From Craterostigma plantagineum (Eukaryota > Streptophyta > Magnoliopsida > Lamiales > Linderniaceae), in contig JAPQWV010000006.1 of the NCBI GenBank assembly GCA_027422505.1, positions 10,530,501 to 10,594,500 of the forward strand: a DNA stretch of 64,000 bases, given 5' to 3'. Below the pieces are notes generated by a model, which saw only the letters and a program-made list of their open reading frames with translations, did no database searches and was not told the origin of the DNA. This document shows, piece after piece, positions 10,816 through 22,459 of this stretch (positions are counted from its first letter, which is position 1; every line of letters begins with the position of its first letter). The position numbers and the translations under genes were made by a program.

Positions 10816-13035
10816 TTTTTTATTAAATAAAGCTTACGGTACATCTTGAAGGACAACAGAGTGTTGTTTACGATGATGCTGCTGATTTGGAGAATCTATT
10901 GGCGTGAGATGGTATTCGGAAACCTACATTCACCGATTGGATGTTAACAAACTCGCGTAATAGCGAAGCAAGGGCTCTAACTTACATACAATTTCCGTCA
11001 AAATTTGTATGGAACAGTTCTAAAAGAGCGTGGACACCACGCAAAAAGGAATTGTTCTTGGAAGAATTGTGAATATTCATCCAACTGCTGGTGAAATATA
11101 CTACATGAAAATGTTGCTTATGTTTGTGAAAGGACCAACATCCTATGAAATACGAACTGTGGACGGAAATATATTACAAAGTTTCAAAGAAGCATGTTAC
11201 AGAAGAGGATTGTTGGAAGGAGATTCTGAATGGCATCAAGCCATGGAAGAAGCTGTTCACTGGGCGACTCCATATCAGTTGCGGCATTTATTCAGTACAC
11301 TGTTGACATACTGTGAAATAAAGGATCCTTTACGACTATGGAATAGTTTCTGGCGATCTATGTCAGAAGATATTACGACGAAACAAAGACGTTTGTTTAC
11401 ATTTTCATCTTTGGAGCTTTCAAACGATGAACTACAGTGTTATACCCTAATAGAAGTGGAGAAGTTATTGAATCAGAACTCAAAAACAACTTCCCTGGAA
11501 TGCCGACTCCCTCTGACAGTGTGCTGAAAGATCTTGGAAATTGATTCCTAATGGGAATTGAACTTTAATATTGGAGGAAGCACAGTGGGAAATGAGGAAC
11601 TAATTGATATGCCGAATGGAGATCAAAAACGGTATTTGATGCTGTCATTGCATCCGTATATGCAAATGATGGTCAACTTTTTTTCCCTCAATGGTCCAGA
11701 AGGAACAGGAAAGACTTCTTTATACAATTTGCTAATACAAAAACTGCGGTCATAAAACAAGATAGTAATTCCTGTAGCATCATCGGGGATTGCTTCCTTA
11801 TTGCTACCGGGAGGAAGAACAGCTCATTCAAGATTCAAGTTGCCAATAACCTTACGTGAAGATTCTATGTGCGATATACGTCATGGTTCAATGTTAGCAG
11901 AACTCTTACGTCGCTCAGAATTTATCATTTGGGATGAAGCACCGATGATACATAAATTTGCTTTCGAATCATTGGACACAACGATGCGGGATCTTATGTC
12001 AGTTGAAAACACAGGTGCTGATAGAATGATATTCGGAGGGAATGCTGTCCTCCTTGGTGGAGACTTTAGGCAATTACTGCCAGTTATTCCAAAGGGTACA
12101 CATCAAGACATTGTTGAATCAGTTATAAACCGCTCTTACTTATGGAAGTATTGTCGTTTCTACAGCTTGAAGAAGATATATGAGAGTACATCAGTCTGAA
12201 ATAGATTTTGCAAAATGGATCTTACAGGTTGGAGATGGTAATCAAACGACAACTTCAGTCAATGGTACGAAAACAATTAGACTTCCCAGTGATATGATTA
12301 TTCATCCTTCTACGGATCCGGTGAAACAGAGTGCAGAGTATGTTTACGAAAATCTTGAAGAGAACAATGCCGATCATACATATCTCAGAGAGAGGGCAAT
12401 ACTCCCCCCAAGAAATGAGACTGTTGATGAGATTAACGGGTACATGTTGTCAATGTCCTCTGGACAACCAACAGAATATTTAAGTTCAGATAGCTTGGAA
12501 ATAAATTCTGGGGATGAAAGTGAATCGAAAACATGTATCTAATTGAATTTCTTAACACTCTTAAATTTTCTGGCCTTCCAAATCATAAGCTCTTACTGAA
12601 AGATGCAGTTCCTGTAATGCTGTTGAGGAATCTAAATCAGAAGGATGGATTATGTAATGGGACAAGGATGACAGTTTCGCGTATGGGCAGTAGAGTGATT
12701 GAATGTGAGATTATTACAGGATCGCATGTTGGAAATAAGGTACTTATCCCAAGAATCGTTCTTCACCAACGGAGTCAACATTGCCAGTTAAGTTACGCCG
12801 CAGACAGTTTCCGATACGAGTATGCTATGCAATGACTATCAACAAAAGTCGGGGACATAGTTTAAAAAATGTTGGAGTATGTCTTCCAAAACCGGTATTT
12901 ACGTATGGCCAACTGTACGTTGCATTGTCTCGGGCAACATCACAGGCTGGAATAAAGATTCTCAGTTTGAAAGAAGATGAAATTGAAGACGATGAAATAG
13001 TCAACATTGTTTACCATGAAGTCAACAACAGTTAG
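10816..13035 (+). pseudogene. Helitron Rep-helicase, helicase part
   Basis: Continuation of the gene cut at 9188. The text resumes in the block LTVHLEGQQSVVYDDAADL (about 10834-10890), then FTDWMLTNSRNSEARALTY and the conserved GRIVNIHPTAGEIYYMKMLL (11059 on). The PIF1-like helicase follows: Walker A GPEGTGKTSLY (11692-11724), IWDEAPM as Walker B/DEAD-like motif II (about 11926-11946), GGDFRQLLPV motif III (12057-12086), the CYAMTINKSRGHSL motif V/VI region (about 12824-12865) and YVALSRATS (12919-12945). It ends at TAG 13033-13035. It is broken into at least five frames, with stops near 11527, 11755, 12197 and 12540. The key ATPase residues are still readable, which suggests fairly recent decay. 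Confidence 0.9.
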
Positions 13036-13261
13036 GTGAGAGATTTCTCCACTACAGATTTTTAATAAAAGAGCTCATAGGTTCCTCACTAAGTTATTAG
13101 ACTAACATGCATTTACTTCACATATATCAAGCAACAAATGTCGGTTCTGTTTGGGTAGAGTTTTCAACGCTGCGGAGGTCGTTGACGAAAAGGTAGTCTT
13201 CGAATATAAAGATTGACATACATGCATATAGAGGTCATGTTTGAAATACTAATAAAAGTTC

Positions 13262-13608
13262 AGCGAGGAGAAAGAATGGGTTTGCATTGTCTCTGCTCTT
13301 CGTGACTATAGCGTATCATCTGTGGTTGCTGGGAGCCGTAATTCACTTGCGATTTGCAACAATGGAAAGGTGCTTTGCTACTTTTGAAATTAGTATTACG
13401 GAAATTAGTTGCAAAGTTTTCATGTTTACTGTCATGGAATTATTTATTTCTACTTGCTCTGTGTTGAATTTTACTCCTTTTCTCCAATTGGATGTGCAGT
13501 TGTTCACTTGGGGTTGGAACCAAAGAGGAACATTAGGGCATCCACCGGAGGCTAAAACAGAGAATGTTCCCAGTCAAGTTAGTGCACTTTCTCATGTCAA
13601 GATAATCC
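13262..13608 (+). pseudogene. captured RCC1-family gene fragment (two exons with intron)
   Basis: Exon 1 (13262-13369) reads EWVCIVSALRDYSVSSVVAG and ends NSLAICNNGK at a GT donor. The intron (13370-13499) ends TGTGCAG. Exon 2 (13500-about 13608) reads LFTWGWNQRGTLGHPPEAK and NVPSQVSALSHVKIIQ, the WGWN/GQLGH signature of an RCC1 beta-propeller blade as found in plant UVR8/RCC1-like proteins. Similarity stops after KIIQ. The fragment retains its intron, so it came from genomic DNA, not mRNA. Its place just behind the Helitron helicase fits Helitron-type gene capture. It lacks a start and the other blades, so it is not a working gene. Confidence 0.8.
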
Positions 13609-13709
13609 AAGTCTGCTCCCCTTTTTTACAAATATCATATAGAGGACTTCAGAAACAATGGAGAAAAACCTTCAACGTTGTTATAGGTGAATGGCTAACT
13701 TACATCGTT

Positions 13710-14463
13710 GGAAAATTCCCATGGAAAGGTCTCGCAATTTCTTTTATGAGAAAGCTATAAATAACACGACTGATACATTACCAGCAAAGTCAAAAAAGAG
13801 AATAAAATTTATGGAAACAAAAATTCTTTCAGATCTATGAAGGTCACATCACTTGAGACGACGTCGTTACCGACGTCACGGGCCATAGAAATATTGGGAT
13901 TCCATTGAGAAAACTATGAATTACACGACTGATACATTACCAGTCGTCTAAAATATAGCATACGCTTTAATAATTGACTGCTTCAGAACGTTCCTGGAAA
14001 TTGGTACATATCCTTCAAATGAACTACTGATTCAGTAACAGTCGTGCAAACAAGCCGCACACCCTAAATGAAGAGTAATTCAAAACGACAAGATATCTTA
14101 TTACAGTCGTCCAAGATCAATGGGAATTATAAATTTAATTATTGCAGAGAATGACTTATTTTAAAATACAAACGGTTGTACAAGACTTTTGTTTGCCTTA
14201 TCCTGACAATCATTAGCATAACGAAAACAATGTGTTGAGATTTATTTATTTTTTGGTCAGTACGTAATTATATATGCCATGGAGATTCATGACGATTCTG
14301 TATTTGAAATTATGTTGTTTTCGTCTTATATACCTTATATATGGATCTGATATGTTTACATAAGATTGGCAAACTTTTTTCGTCCGAAAATTCCCGTGAA
14401 AAGTTTGGCAACTTCTTTTATGAGTAAACTATTTTTACACGACTGATACATTACTAGTCGTGA
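13710..14463 (+). repeat. ACGACTG hairpin repeat, three related copies
   Basis: Copies end at about 13785, 13951 and 14463. Two share AAATTCCC, GCAACTT/GCAATTT, CTTTTATGAG and then ACACGACTGATACATTAC. The copies at 13925-13950 and 14440-14462 close with CAGTCGT or TAGTCGT, giving a 7-bp inverted repeat around ATACATTAC. Extra CAGTCGT motifs lie at about 14041 and 14106. The rest of 13609-14856 shows no gene. Confidence 0.7.
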
Positions 14464-14856
14464 AAAATATGACAGTCTATAATAAACATAGTAAAAAACT
14501 TTGGTCAGTCGATATAGTATATTTATGTTATTGTATTTATTTTTATATAATTTAGATGTAAATCTATTATGTTTACCCATGATTTAACAATAATATTGCT
14601 TTTATGTGTCTTAGTTGTATTTCTATGATTTAGTTTGACTTTTTAATTTAAGTCAAGGGTAACTGTTCAACTATTTGGTTTTAGACGGCGTCAAAAGCTG
14701 TTGTAGTCAATGTTGACACAAAATTCAATTTGCCCAAACTGAAATCAGAATGGCTTCACGTTTTCTACTTTACTAACAAGCGAGACTCAAAATTTCCCTC
14801 ATTTATTGCTCGCCCTCCAAGAAAATTTCGCGCCCTGTCGTAGTGAAGTATCGAAC

Positions 14857-15724
14857 ATGGAATCACAGAAAGGAACGTTTACTGACATTGTTGCGAGAGT
14901 AAGTTTTTCATTCTCATGTCCCAGTTTTACTTGATAATGTTTTCAGTATATGTGCATGTTTGCGACTTCTGTTTGGTTTCTTTAGCGTGTGTGTTGTGTT
15001 ATTTTATCTACTCAGGAGATTCTTGACACGCAAATTCCTACAAACGTGTTCCCCCCGTGTAAGCTAACAATATGCGCTGATTATCAAGACACTAGTCAGT
15101 TCATTATTGATAATTTGAGCAAGAACGAACTTCAACATCTGATTTCTAGCACGCAGTTTGGAAATCTTATTATGTGTGCCAACCATTTCAACTTATCAAG
15201 CCAGATCATTTGGTATTTGATGAAGTCACAAATTGCATTAGTGAAGCAAATGAATTATGGATGGTCATCGACAAATCGCCAGTCCGATTTTCCTGTTTAG
15301 AGTTCTATCTCTTAACTGGAATGAAATTCTCTGCGATTCCCAACATCGCTGACAACAGACAGTTTATTTCCAGACAATTTCCTGGAATGAGTAAGGTACA
15401 TCTAGATGACGTCCGTAGTCGGTTATCAGAATTAAAGAGCAAATCATCCAATGGAGTTAACATAGAGAAGTTGAAATTAGCCTGCGTTATATTTGTCGTT
15501 GCAGTGCTAGAACAACGTAGTTCTCGGAAGAATGTGATCATCGGTCCTAAATTATTTTCTTTAGTGGAGGACTTCGACAGATTCAACAGTCATCTACGGG
15601 GAACTATTGCGTATGGAGAAGCTCTAAAGTCGTTGAGAAAGGACTTATCAGGATATGAAACTAGCAATAGAACGGACGGAGTTAAAAAGGCACCAGCATT
15701 CACTCTTGGTGGGTTCCTTTGCAG
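14857..15724 (+). pseudogene. DUF1985 / Ulp1-type protease gene, copy B, 5' part
   Basis: A clear first exon, 14857-14898, encodes MESQKGTFTDIVAR and ends at GTAAGT. The next exon starts after CTCAG at 15016 and runs to a CAG/GTATCT boundary at 15724. It covers the DUF1985 domain: NELWMVIDKSPVRF, FYLLTGMKFS, VNIEKLKLACVIFV, LVEDFDRFN and the closing TLGGFLC, all matching copy A. One frameshift lies near 15170-15180. The intron after 15724 was hit by a copia insertion, and the gene resumes at about 22460. The gene is probably non-functional, but this half is less damaged than copy A. Confidence 0.85.
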
Positions 15725-15803
15725 GTATCTTTAGCAAACTGTTAAATTATGTGATTTTTTGTATAATTTTGTCAATATGTACAGTTTCGTCTTTATTCTT
15801 TTA

Positions 15804-16158
15804 TGATAGTAGAATACCATTTGTAATTGTGCTTGATTTCATTAGTTGTCCTTGTAATTTTGGGCGTTTTGTATAGTAGTCCTTAGATTAGGACTAGATT
15901 GATATTTATACCAAGTTTGTTTGGTATAAATACATGTAAATCAATTAACCTGAATAGAGAAAGTTTAGAGAATTGATCCGAAGGGCTTGCAATTCGATTT
16001 CTGGAGAGAGAAACAACAGTAACTTTCTCACTCTACTCAAATTCTCTCTCTTGTTCTTCATTTGAGTTTTTCGATCGAATTCAATTGTTCGTCTAAACGA
16101 TCGAATTACTATGAATTCTAGCCTAGGATCGTAGAGTTGTTAATCGTAGGACCTAACA
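15804..16158 (+). repeat. 5' LTR of mosaic copia element
   Basis: About 355 bp, ending GGACCTAACA directly before the primer-binding site. It is the same family as 496-847. A TATAAATA promoter box is at 15924-15931. Confidence 0.8.
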
Positions 16159-16160
16159 AT

Positions 16161-16173
16161 TGGTATCAGAGCC
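16161..16173 (+). other. primer-binding site, initiator tRNA-Met
   Basis: TGGTATCAGAGCC lies two bases after the LTR end. It is the standard complement to the 3' end of plant initiator tRNA-Met used by copia elements. Confidence 0.9.
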
Positions 16174-18077
16174 AAATATGTTAGGATTTGGATTAAATTT
16201 TGACTGAATTCTGAATTTTTAAAACTGATTTTTCTTAACTTTCTCGACACTGTTCTTCGCTAGAATTGCTACTGATTTTCAGAACTGGATATGATTTGCT
16301 GTTTTTGTTGTTCGATCGAGTGTTTCTATCATATCTGAGCTTATTTCTGATTGATCGAATCAACCTTTCTGCGAAATTTTGCTGATTAATCGAAACTGTT
16401 CTTCACATTGTTCTTAGAATTGTTCGTCTGATTTTCTGAAAATTCGATTGATTCTGCATTGTTTGTGTCAGTTCGATTGTTCGTTCTTGTTAAGTGCAAG
16501 ATTTCGATCCATAACCCGGAGTGAATTCGGTCAATTTTAAGTTTGGATCGAGATTTTCGTTGCTCTTCACTTGCGTCTGAGTCTTCAATTACGTCTTTGT
16601 TCTTCGCATCTCTGTTCTTCGTGTCTGCTCTTCGCTGAGCTGGAAAGCTTCTTCGATCGAGAAACTATCCAACGCTATCAATCCTTAGTCGCTGCTGCAA
16701 CCTCGAACGATCTTCGATCGATAAACTCTTAGTCGCAATTTTTATTCGATCGAAATACTTCTTCGACCGACCTCTGTTCTTCACTCACCATCGAAAAAAA
16801 AAATCAATCAGATCCAATCGAGAAATCTGTTCAACGCGAGAAATTCCAGTCAACCAATCCTTCCTAATTCACATCTTTGTTGAAAGAACTTCTTTTGTAA
16901 TTCCTTACATAAGGATTCAGAAAATACTGGATCCCCGCCTACACAAGTAAATTGTTGATAAAACTCCAAAATAAGTTAGAATAGATTCGTAGACCGGGTC
17001 GACTGATCCGTTTTAAATTTAAAAAATTTCTATAGGGCCTTTTCCATGCTTCAACCTCGTATCGTTGGTGAGGAACATTATGAAACGTCTTAGCTATTGG
17101 TTTTGCTGTGAGGGCCCTCCTCGCAGCCGAAGCCACGCCCTATGTAAGTATGGTTTTGCCCGCAGGGTCGGATGAGAATGGGAATGTGATGCATATTCTG
17201 ACTCGGTGCCTTACAGCCATTACTGATTGAACTTCTTGGTCTTCTTCGTCTCTGTTCGTCGTAGTCATCATAAAAATTCTATTTTAAGCTCGAGAAATCG
17301 ATTCAAGGTGAGAACGGCGGTCAATGCTCGAAAAACTCGCTCGACAATTGTTTGCGTCGAAAAAAATCGTCTGCAAATTTCTTCGATCGTAAGTTCAGAA
17401 CGCCATCTTCCTTGCATACATATAGATACACATATACATACATTTGCAGGGCAAATTACATTCTAAGTCCCAAAAATACTATTTTAATCCCTGTAGTTAT
17501 ATTTCGGCCCAAATAGTTTTCGATTTAGTCCTGAAAAGTTCTGATTTAGTCCTAATTTTTCAATTTAACCCCAAAACTTTCAAATTTATTGATTTCTCAT
17601 TCATTTACTTGATTTTACGATCGCAAAATTTTTTTAGTTGCTTTTACAGGTTTGTCATCGCAAAAGTTATTTTTCGCCCGCATAACTTTTTGCGATCGAA
17701 ATTCCAAATTATTTTCAAGAAACAGTAGCTTAAAATTTAACAATCGAAAACAGTGCGTTACATCTTCACTCATAATACTTTTAATCGAGAATTATTTTCG
17801 ATCGAAAATAGTACCTTATATTGACATTAAAAAAACAAAAACTTATTAAATTTTTTCGATCGAAAACAGTAACCTTCTATTGGCACATTATAGAAAAAGC
17901 TTTTGGTTTATACTATTAAATTTCTAAATCAAACTTTATACACCAAAATCTTTTCGAAACTGAAATTTTAAAAGTCAAATACCTTAATCAGTATTAAAAA
18001 TCCAAATCACAAAACACGTGAACGATCAAAATATCCAACAAAAATTTTAAATAATAGAAAATTAAAGAAAAACCAAA
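16174..18077 (+). other. long untranslated leader of mosaic copia element
   Basis: About 1.9 kb without a convincing gene. It is rich in TTCGATCGA-like palindromes (for example near 16680-16780 and 17690-17870) and contains a short plastid atpB match at 17046-17086. The antisense frame over 16939-17136 is a shadow. Confidence 0.6.
17046..17086 (+). pseudogene. atpB: 41-bp piece resembling plastid atpB
   Basis: Forward translation gives [14 protein letters not shown], which matches a conserved stretch of the chloroplast ATP synthase beta subunit (not the mitochondrial one, which differs here). The match stops on both sides. It is a short plastid-derived (NUPT-like) scrap in the retrotransposon leader, non-functional. 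Confidence 0.55.
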
Positions 18078-19556
18078 ATGGACACCAACTTGATTACTCG
18101 ATCTGACGACTCTAGCTCCGACACTGATGAAGCGCTGAAGAAGCTTGGGCGTCAACTACGATTAATCAAGAAGGAGCTAAACAAGCAGACCACAAAGACC
18201 AAGTCACGCTCAAATAAGCAAGAGACTACAAATTCCGAACAAAAGATGTACTTGGCTTTGGCACGCGAAGATGAAACTAACACATCCTCTAAGGAGACAG
18301 TGATTTCTAACTCTACATTGTTTAACATGTTAGAATCCTTACAAACTAGGTATGCTAACATGAAAAATGAGCTGAAACGTACAAGAGAGTTAGAGGATGA
18401 ATTAACAAAGTCAAAGGAGAAAATAGCTAGTCTCTAATTATAACTTAGAAGCTCTAATGTGAAAATAGATGAACTAACTAAGAGCTTGAATTTTAGTGAG
18501 ACTAAGCATATTAAACTAGAGAAATATTGTTCTATAGTGAATGAACTTGAGGACAGGCTAGACAACAACCATAAGTGTCTTGTTAGGAATTTAGACGAGA
18601 AAAATCTCCTTAAGTGTAGACTAGAAGTTGAGAGCAAAAAGGTCACTAGTCTAGAAGCCGAAGTAGATAAATCTAATTCTAAGATTAGTGAGTTAAGAAA
18701 GAGTCTAGACGCCTGTCAAGCCGAGAAGAGCACTGCTCAAAATAACTATGCTTTCCTAAGAGAAGAACGTGGGAAGCTCTACTCTAAGATTAATCAATTA
18801 GAAAATCTTCTTGCGATTTCTAAGACCAAGGAAGCACAATCTCGTCATTCTGAAAATTCTTCTTCCGTCGATATACCTCCTACTCTTAAGAAAATAGAGG
18901 ATTCAAATTCTACACTAGAAACGGAAAGAAAGAATTTTGAAGTAGAAAAGGATACACTTCTAACGGGGATATCTAGTCTCAAGGCTTCCTCGTCTTCAAA
19001 ACATGATCAAGGAACGCAAACGGATGATCTCGTTCCTACCACCGAAACGACTTTTACTAATTCTACTTCAATTTTGACCAAAGTTGAAATTCAAAGTAAA
19101 TGTCACGCACTCTCTATAGCTAAGGAACAAGTCCCATGGAAATGGGAGAACGGAAAAGCTCCACAACGGAATCATAAAGACCAAAAGTCTTCCTCTCCCG
19201 TTTCTGAAAAGAAAATCCTTCACGAAAATATGGCAAGTTCTAGCGCACAAACTTTATCGTGTGCTTCAAATGATTCTACTAATTTTTCATTTAAAAAGCC
19301 TAGACTTGAAAATAATTTTCGAAATTCTTATTCTCATGTGAAATATGTGCATTCTCCATGTAGGAATTACGACAGTTCTACTTTACATGCTTATCACTCT
19401 ATTTGCTCGTATTCTTACATAAAGTATCCAGTCAATATTCGTTCCGAAAAGCATTTATTACGATTAGGTACCGAGAAGACCTTTACAAGTACACATTCTA
19501 GGAGCACATATTCACATGCTAGAATTACTTATCCGTGTAAAATCAAGCAAAAATAG
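18078..19556 (+). pseudogene. Gag C-terminal coiled-coil region of mosaic copia element
   Basis: Two frames in the same phase (18078-18437 and 18459-19556) are separated by TAA codons at 18435-18437 and 18441-18443. The product is rich in Lys, Glu, Ser and Leu with heptad-like spacing (LESLQTRYANMKNELKRTRE; CRLEVESKKVTSLEAEVDKS), as in Sirevirus Gag. Related coiled coils occur at 50263-50778 (+) and 37540-38844 (-). The UBN2 core and CCHC zinc knuckle expected upstream are absent. After 19556 the text GPIRQWVPKSR (about 19690-19722) and a decayed protease site DSGSTYMIKG (about 19732-19761, normally DSGCSxHMTG) show where pol once began. Confidence 0.75.
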
Positions 19557-20036
19557 ATTCCTAAGTCAGATATAAAGTCACAAAGTCCTAGTCAAATATG
19601 GACTCCTAAGACTACATCTTCGACCAACTTAGGATCACAATCTAATTTTACACGATTTACGACTAACTCGTTTTCTGCTAATAAGGGAGGACCCATACGA
19701 CAATGGGTACCAAAGTCCCGATAGTTTTGCAGATAGTGGCTCCACGTACATGATAAAGGGATGAGGCGTGAGCTACTACAAATAAGTTTCAACGAGGTAT
19801 ATTTCAAACTTACATATGCATATGAGTTTCGTCAAAAATAAATATACCTATTTTCTTTCAAAACTTTTCAAATGATACATTTTCGATATGCATTTCATCG
19901 CTTTAAATGGTTTTAAGATTTTCAAATGCATATTACAAACGGAAACGATAAATATTATTTTTCGATTAATACTTTCAAATGAGCTTTAATAAGAGCACCC
20001 TTTATATTTTTAAGGAAGCACAAATTTTAATTCTTG

Positions 20037-20125
20037 AGGGGGAGAAAACTTACAATGAGCGATTTAAGGGAACAAGATTCTTAATATTCATCAAGCTAAC
20101 TACGCAAATATCTAGGGGGAGAAAA
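20037..20125 (+). other. repeated polypurine tracts (GGGGGAGAAAA)
   Basis: Two GGGGGAGAAAA tracts about 75 bp apart follow the lost pol. Multiple polypurine tracts 3' of pol are typical of Sireviruses. Confidence 0.55.
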
Positions 20126-20379
20126 TTTATTTTCGAAGCATTGTTTTGGGGAGATATAAACATAATACTACTATATTAATAATGTACATATATATATACA
20201 TATATCCAAAAAAAAGGGGAAATATGAAAAAAGGAGATAAAAAAAAAGAAAAAAAGAGAGGAAAGTACATTATTGCCTCATATTATTTATATGCTTTCTT
20301 TTTCAAGATTGTGTAGCTACACAGTTCAGTTTGTGAGCCCAATCTTTAATTTTTTTTTCCTCTTCAATTGTTGGTGATG

Positions 20380-20480
20380 ATAAAAAACAAAAAAAAACAA
20401 AACAAAAAAAAAAATAAAAAAGAAGAAGAAGAAGAAAAAAAAAGAAAAACGGAAAAAAAAAATGAGAGAGATAAAAAAAA
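20380..20480 (+). repeat. A-rich low-complexity tract
   Basis: Runs of A broken by C, G and GAA repeats. The reading frame across it is not a gene. Confidence 0.8.
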
Positions 20481-22050
20481 TCAAATCTGTTTGATAAGGT
20501 TCTCGGATTTATTCTCCCACATCCAAAGATGGACGTACCACGAAGAATCTCGAGATTTCAAACGGACAAAATTTTCCAAAGACGATGGCGACTATCTAAG
20601 TGAAGATCAAATGCTCCGTATTTTCATCGACCGGCTCCGGCTTGTTAATTCAACTAGAGCAACACTTCTCACGTACCCCGAAAGCACGGATTTCATGTTC
20701 CTATGGTTCAGTCTAATCCGAATTGATACTAACCCCGGAACGTGTTCAAGCATTTGAGACCAATCAAGATTATTTCGATGATGCCTAGGAAGTCTTTGAA
20801 GATACATCACTCCCTTATCTCACATAATTTCCGGACCAACCCCCATAGGTACAGGTGCTAATTTTAATTAGCTCCCGGGTAGAAGTCGTCGCATTAGGTC
20901 CAACGGCGCATACACAACCGAGCCTTACCCACTCGTCTATCTCTCAAAACATAGGTGTTTCATAAATCACGGGGAGCCACGCATGCTATCACCGTTTCAC
21001 TCGGAAACGGGAGATATTGAACTAAGTGGTATTCCGCCCCGTACCACGCTTTTATTGATCACTCGCGTCTAGTGTGTCCTCACTCCCCAAAATTTTCAAA
21101 TTTTTAGGACATATATACTTTTTAATACATCTAATCTTTGTGATTACGTTAGAACTTTCGTAGAAATGTTCTTTTAAAAGACATGCTTCAAGGATCGGAA
21201 GGAAGTCCAGCCGTTCCAACATCAAAGCAACAACGGTTTCGGCCATCTTCTACGAGCTTTGCTCCTAGTTGTTGTCAACGGGACGCCTATGTGGCCCCGG
21301 TACTCATTTCGACGGCTTGCCTTTGTGGCTCCGTCCGGTTATTGCCGTCACCGACCTTTTGGTATTGTCCTTACCTACCTCGAAATTAACATGCCGACAT
21401 CGTTCACACGATTCGCCATGAGGGGGAGAAGGGGTTATGCATACACAATCAATCGGTCCACCCACCAAATTCCGCCACGCGTACCACTCTGAAACCGGGC
21501 TCTCTCACAATGCCACATTCAAAGGAAGCTCGGTAAAATGGAATCAGAGACGCTTCTTCGAGGTCGAACCAAACAACTTCCATTGGGAGAAGACGAATCT
21601 GGCGAAATGGAGAAGATGGCTAAAACCCCGAGCCCCCTCCTCGACTTTCTCATGCCCCTTGCTTCCGGAAGAAGAAGGAAGGACCGAGGATCGAACGACA
21701 CGTGACTCAAGCATCATCAAGTACTGAAGTTGCCAAACGTGTTCACCTCTCCAAACCTCACATCGGATTCCCCGATCTCAACAAAAGGTTGACCCAAATA
21801 GGGGGAGTTTTGAGTTTCGTGTGCTTTCAACGGGAGAAATGGAACGCCGACTTTCCAAAATCCGGCAAGAATTTCGTACATCTTACGGCATCTGGGAGAA
21901 GAACTTCAAAAGAAGATTCGAAGAAAAAGCCGATGCCTAGAAGACCAAGTGAGCTTGAAGACATTATAAAGAGGATATTTTCGAGAACTCGAGGACTCTT
22001 TCCACTTGCAAGACGAAGACAACCCGCGCTATATTGGATATTGAATACAA
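20481..22050. other. 3' untranslated region of mosaic copia element
   Basis: No recognisable coding similarity; short open frames occur on both strands (for example 21437-21727 and 21702-22076) with no family I recognise. The phrase CCGTACCACGC near 21040 has a variant near 21480, hinting at a diverged internal repeat. Confidence 0.4.
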
Positions 22051-22060
22051 AGGGTGAGAT

Positions 22061-22420
22061 TGTTGGAACTATTTAATTGTAATCAATTAATATAGTTGTT
22101 TTAGTCTTGATATGCAAATTAGTAGTCTTGGCTAAATTGTAATTAGTCATCGTATAGGACTACTTGTGTAAATATACCATGAGGTGGTATATATAAGTGA
22201 ACTCCTAAGAAAATTAGGAGTGCGCTTAGTATGGTTTCGGATCGAAAAATTAGAATTGGAAATTTTAGAGAGAAAATTTCAAGCGCCTTTGTGTTCTTCA
22301 ACGTCGTTTCTCTCTCAAACCTCAACGTTGGTAAATCTCAATCGTAAGTGTTCGAATTCTTCAAATTTACTATCCGATTCTTCGTAATTCGATCTAGGTT
22401 GGATATTAGGGGTCCTAACA
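22061..22420 (+). repeat. 3' LTR of mosaic copia element
   Basis: 360 bp, TGTTGGAACT...GGTCCTAACA, preceded by the polypurine AAAGGGTGAGAT. A TATATATAAG promoter-like box lies at about 22188-22197. It does not align with the 5' LTR at 15804-16158. Confidence 0.75.
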
Positions 22421-22459
22421 GTAACTAATGACGTATGTGTTCAATTTGGTATTGCAAAG

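Larger units (their letters stand above)
15804..22420 (+). mobile_element. mosaic Sirevirus-like copia insertion in intron of Ulp1 copy B
   Basis: A 6.6-kb insertion with a 5' LTR, primer site, long leader, gag, a decayed protease motif, Sirevirus-type polypurine repeats and a 3' LTR. Integrase, RT and RNase H are missing. The two LTRs (15804-16158 and 22061-22420) are not recognisably alike and no target duplication was found (TTTTA before, GTAAC after). The insertion is therefore likely a recombinant or two overlapping elements with deleted halves. Both ends lie in one intron of copy B. Confidence 0.7.

Noticed and set aside
13840..13900. GACGTCGTTACCGACGTC palindrome as Helitron 3' end
   Set aside because: No CTRR terminus follows at the right distance; the outer Helitron's end remains unplaced.
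16939..17136. Minus-strand frame of 65 codons
   Set aside because: Antisense to the plastid atpB-like piece and leader; no motif.
20368..20757. 129-codon frame starting in the A-rich tract
   Set aside because: Lys/Glu-rich start is low-complexity and the remainder has no similarity I recognise.
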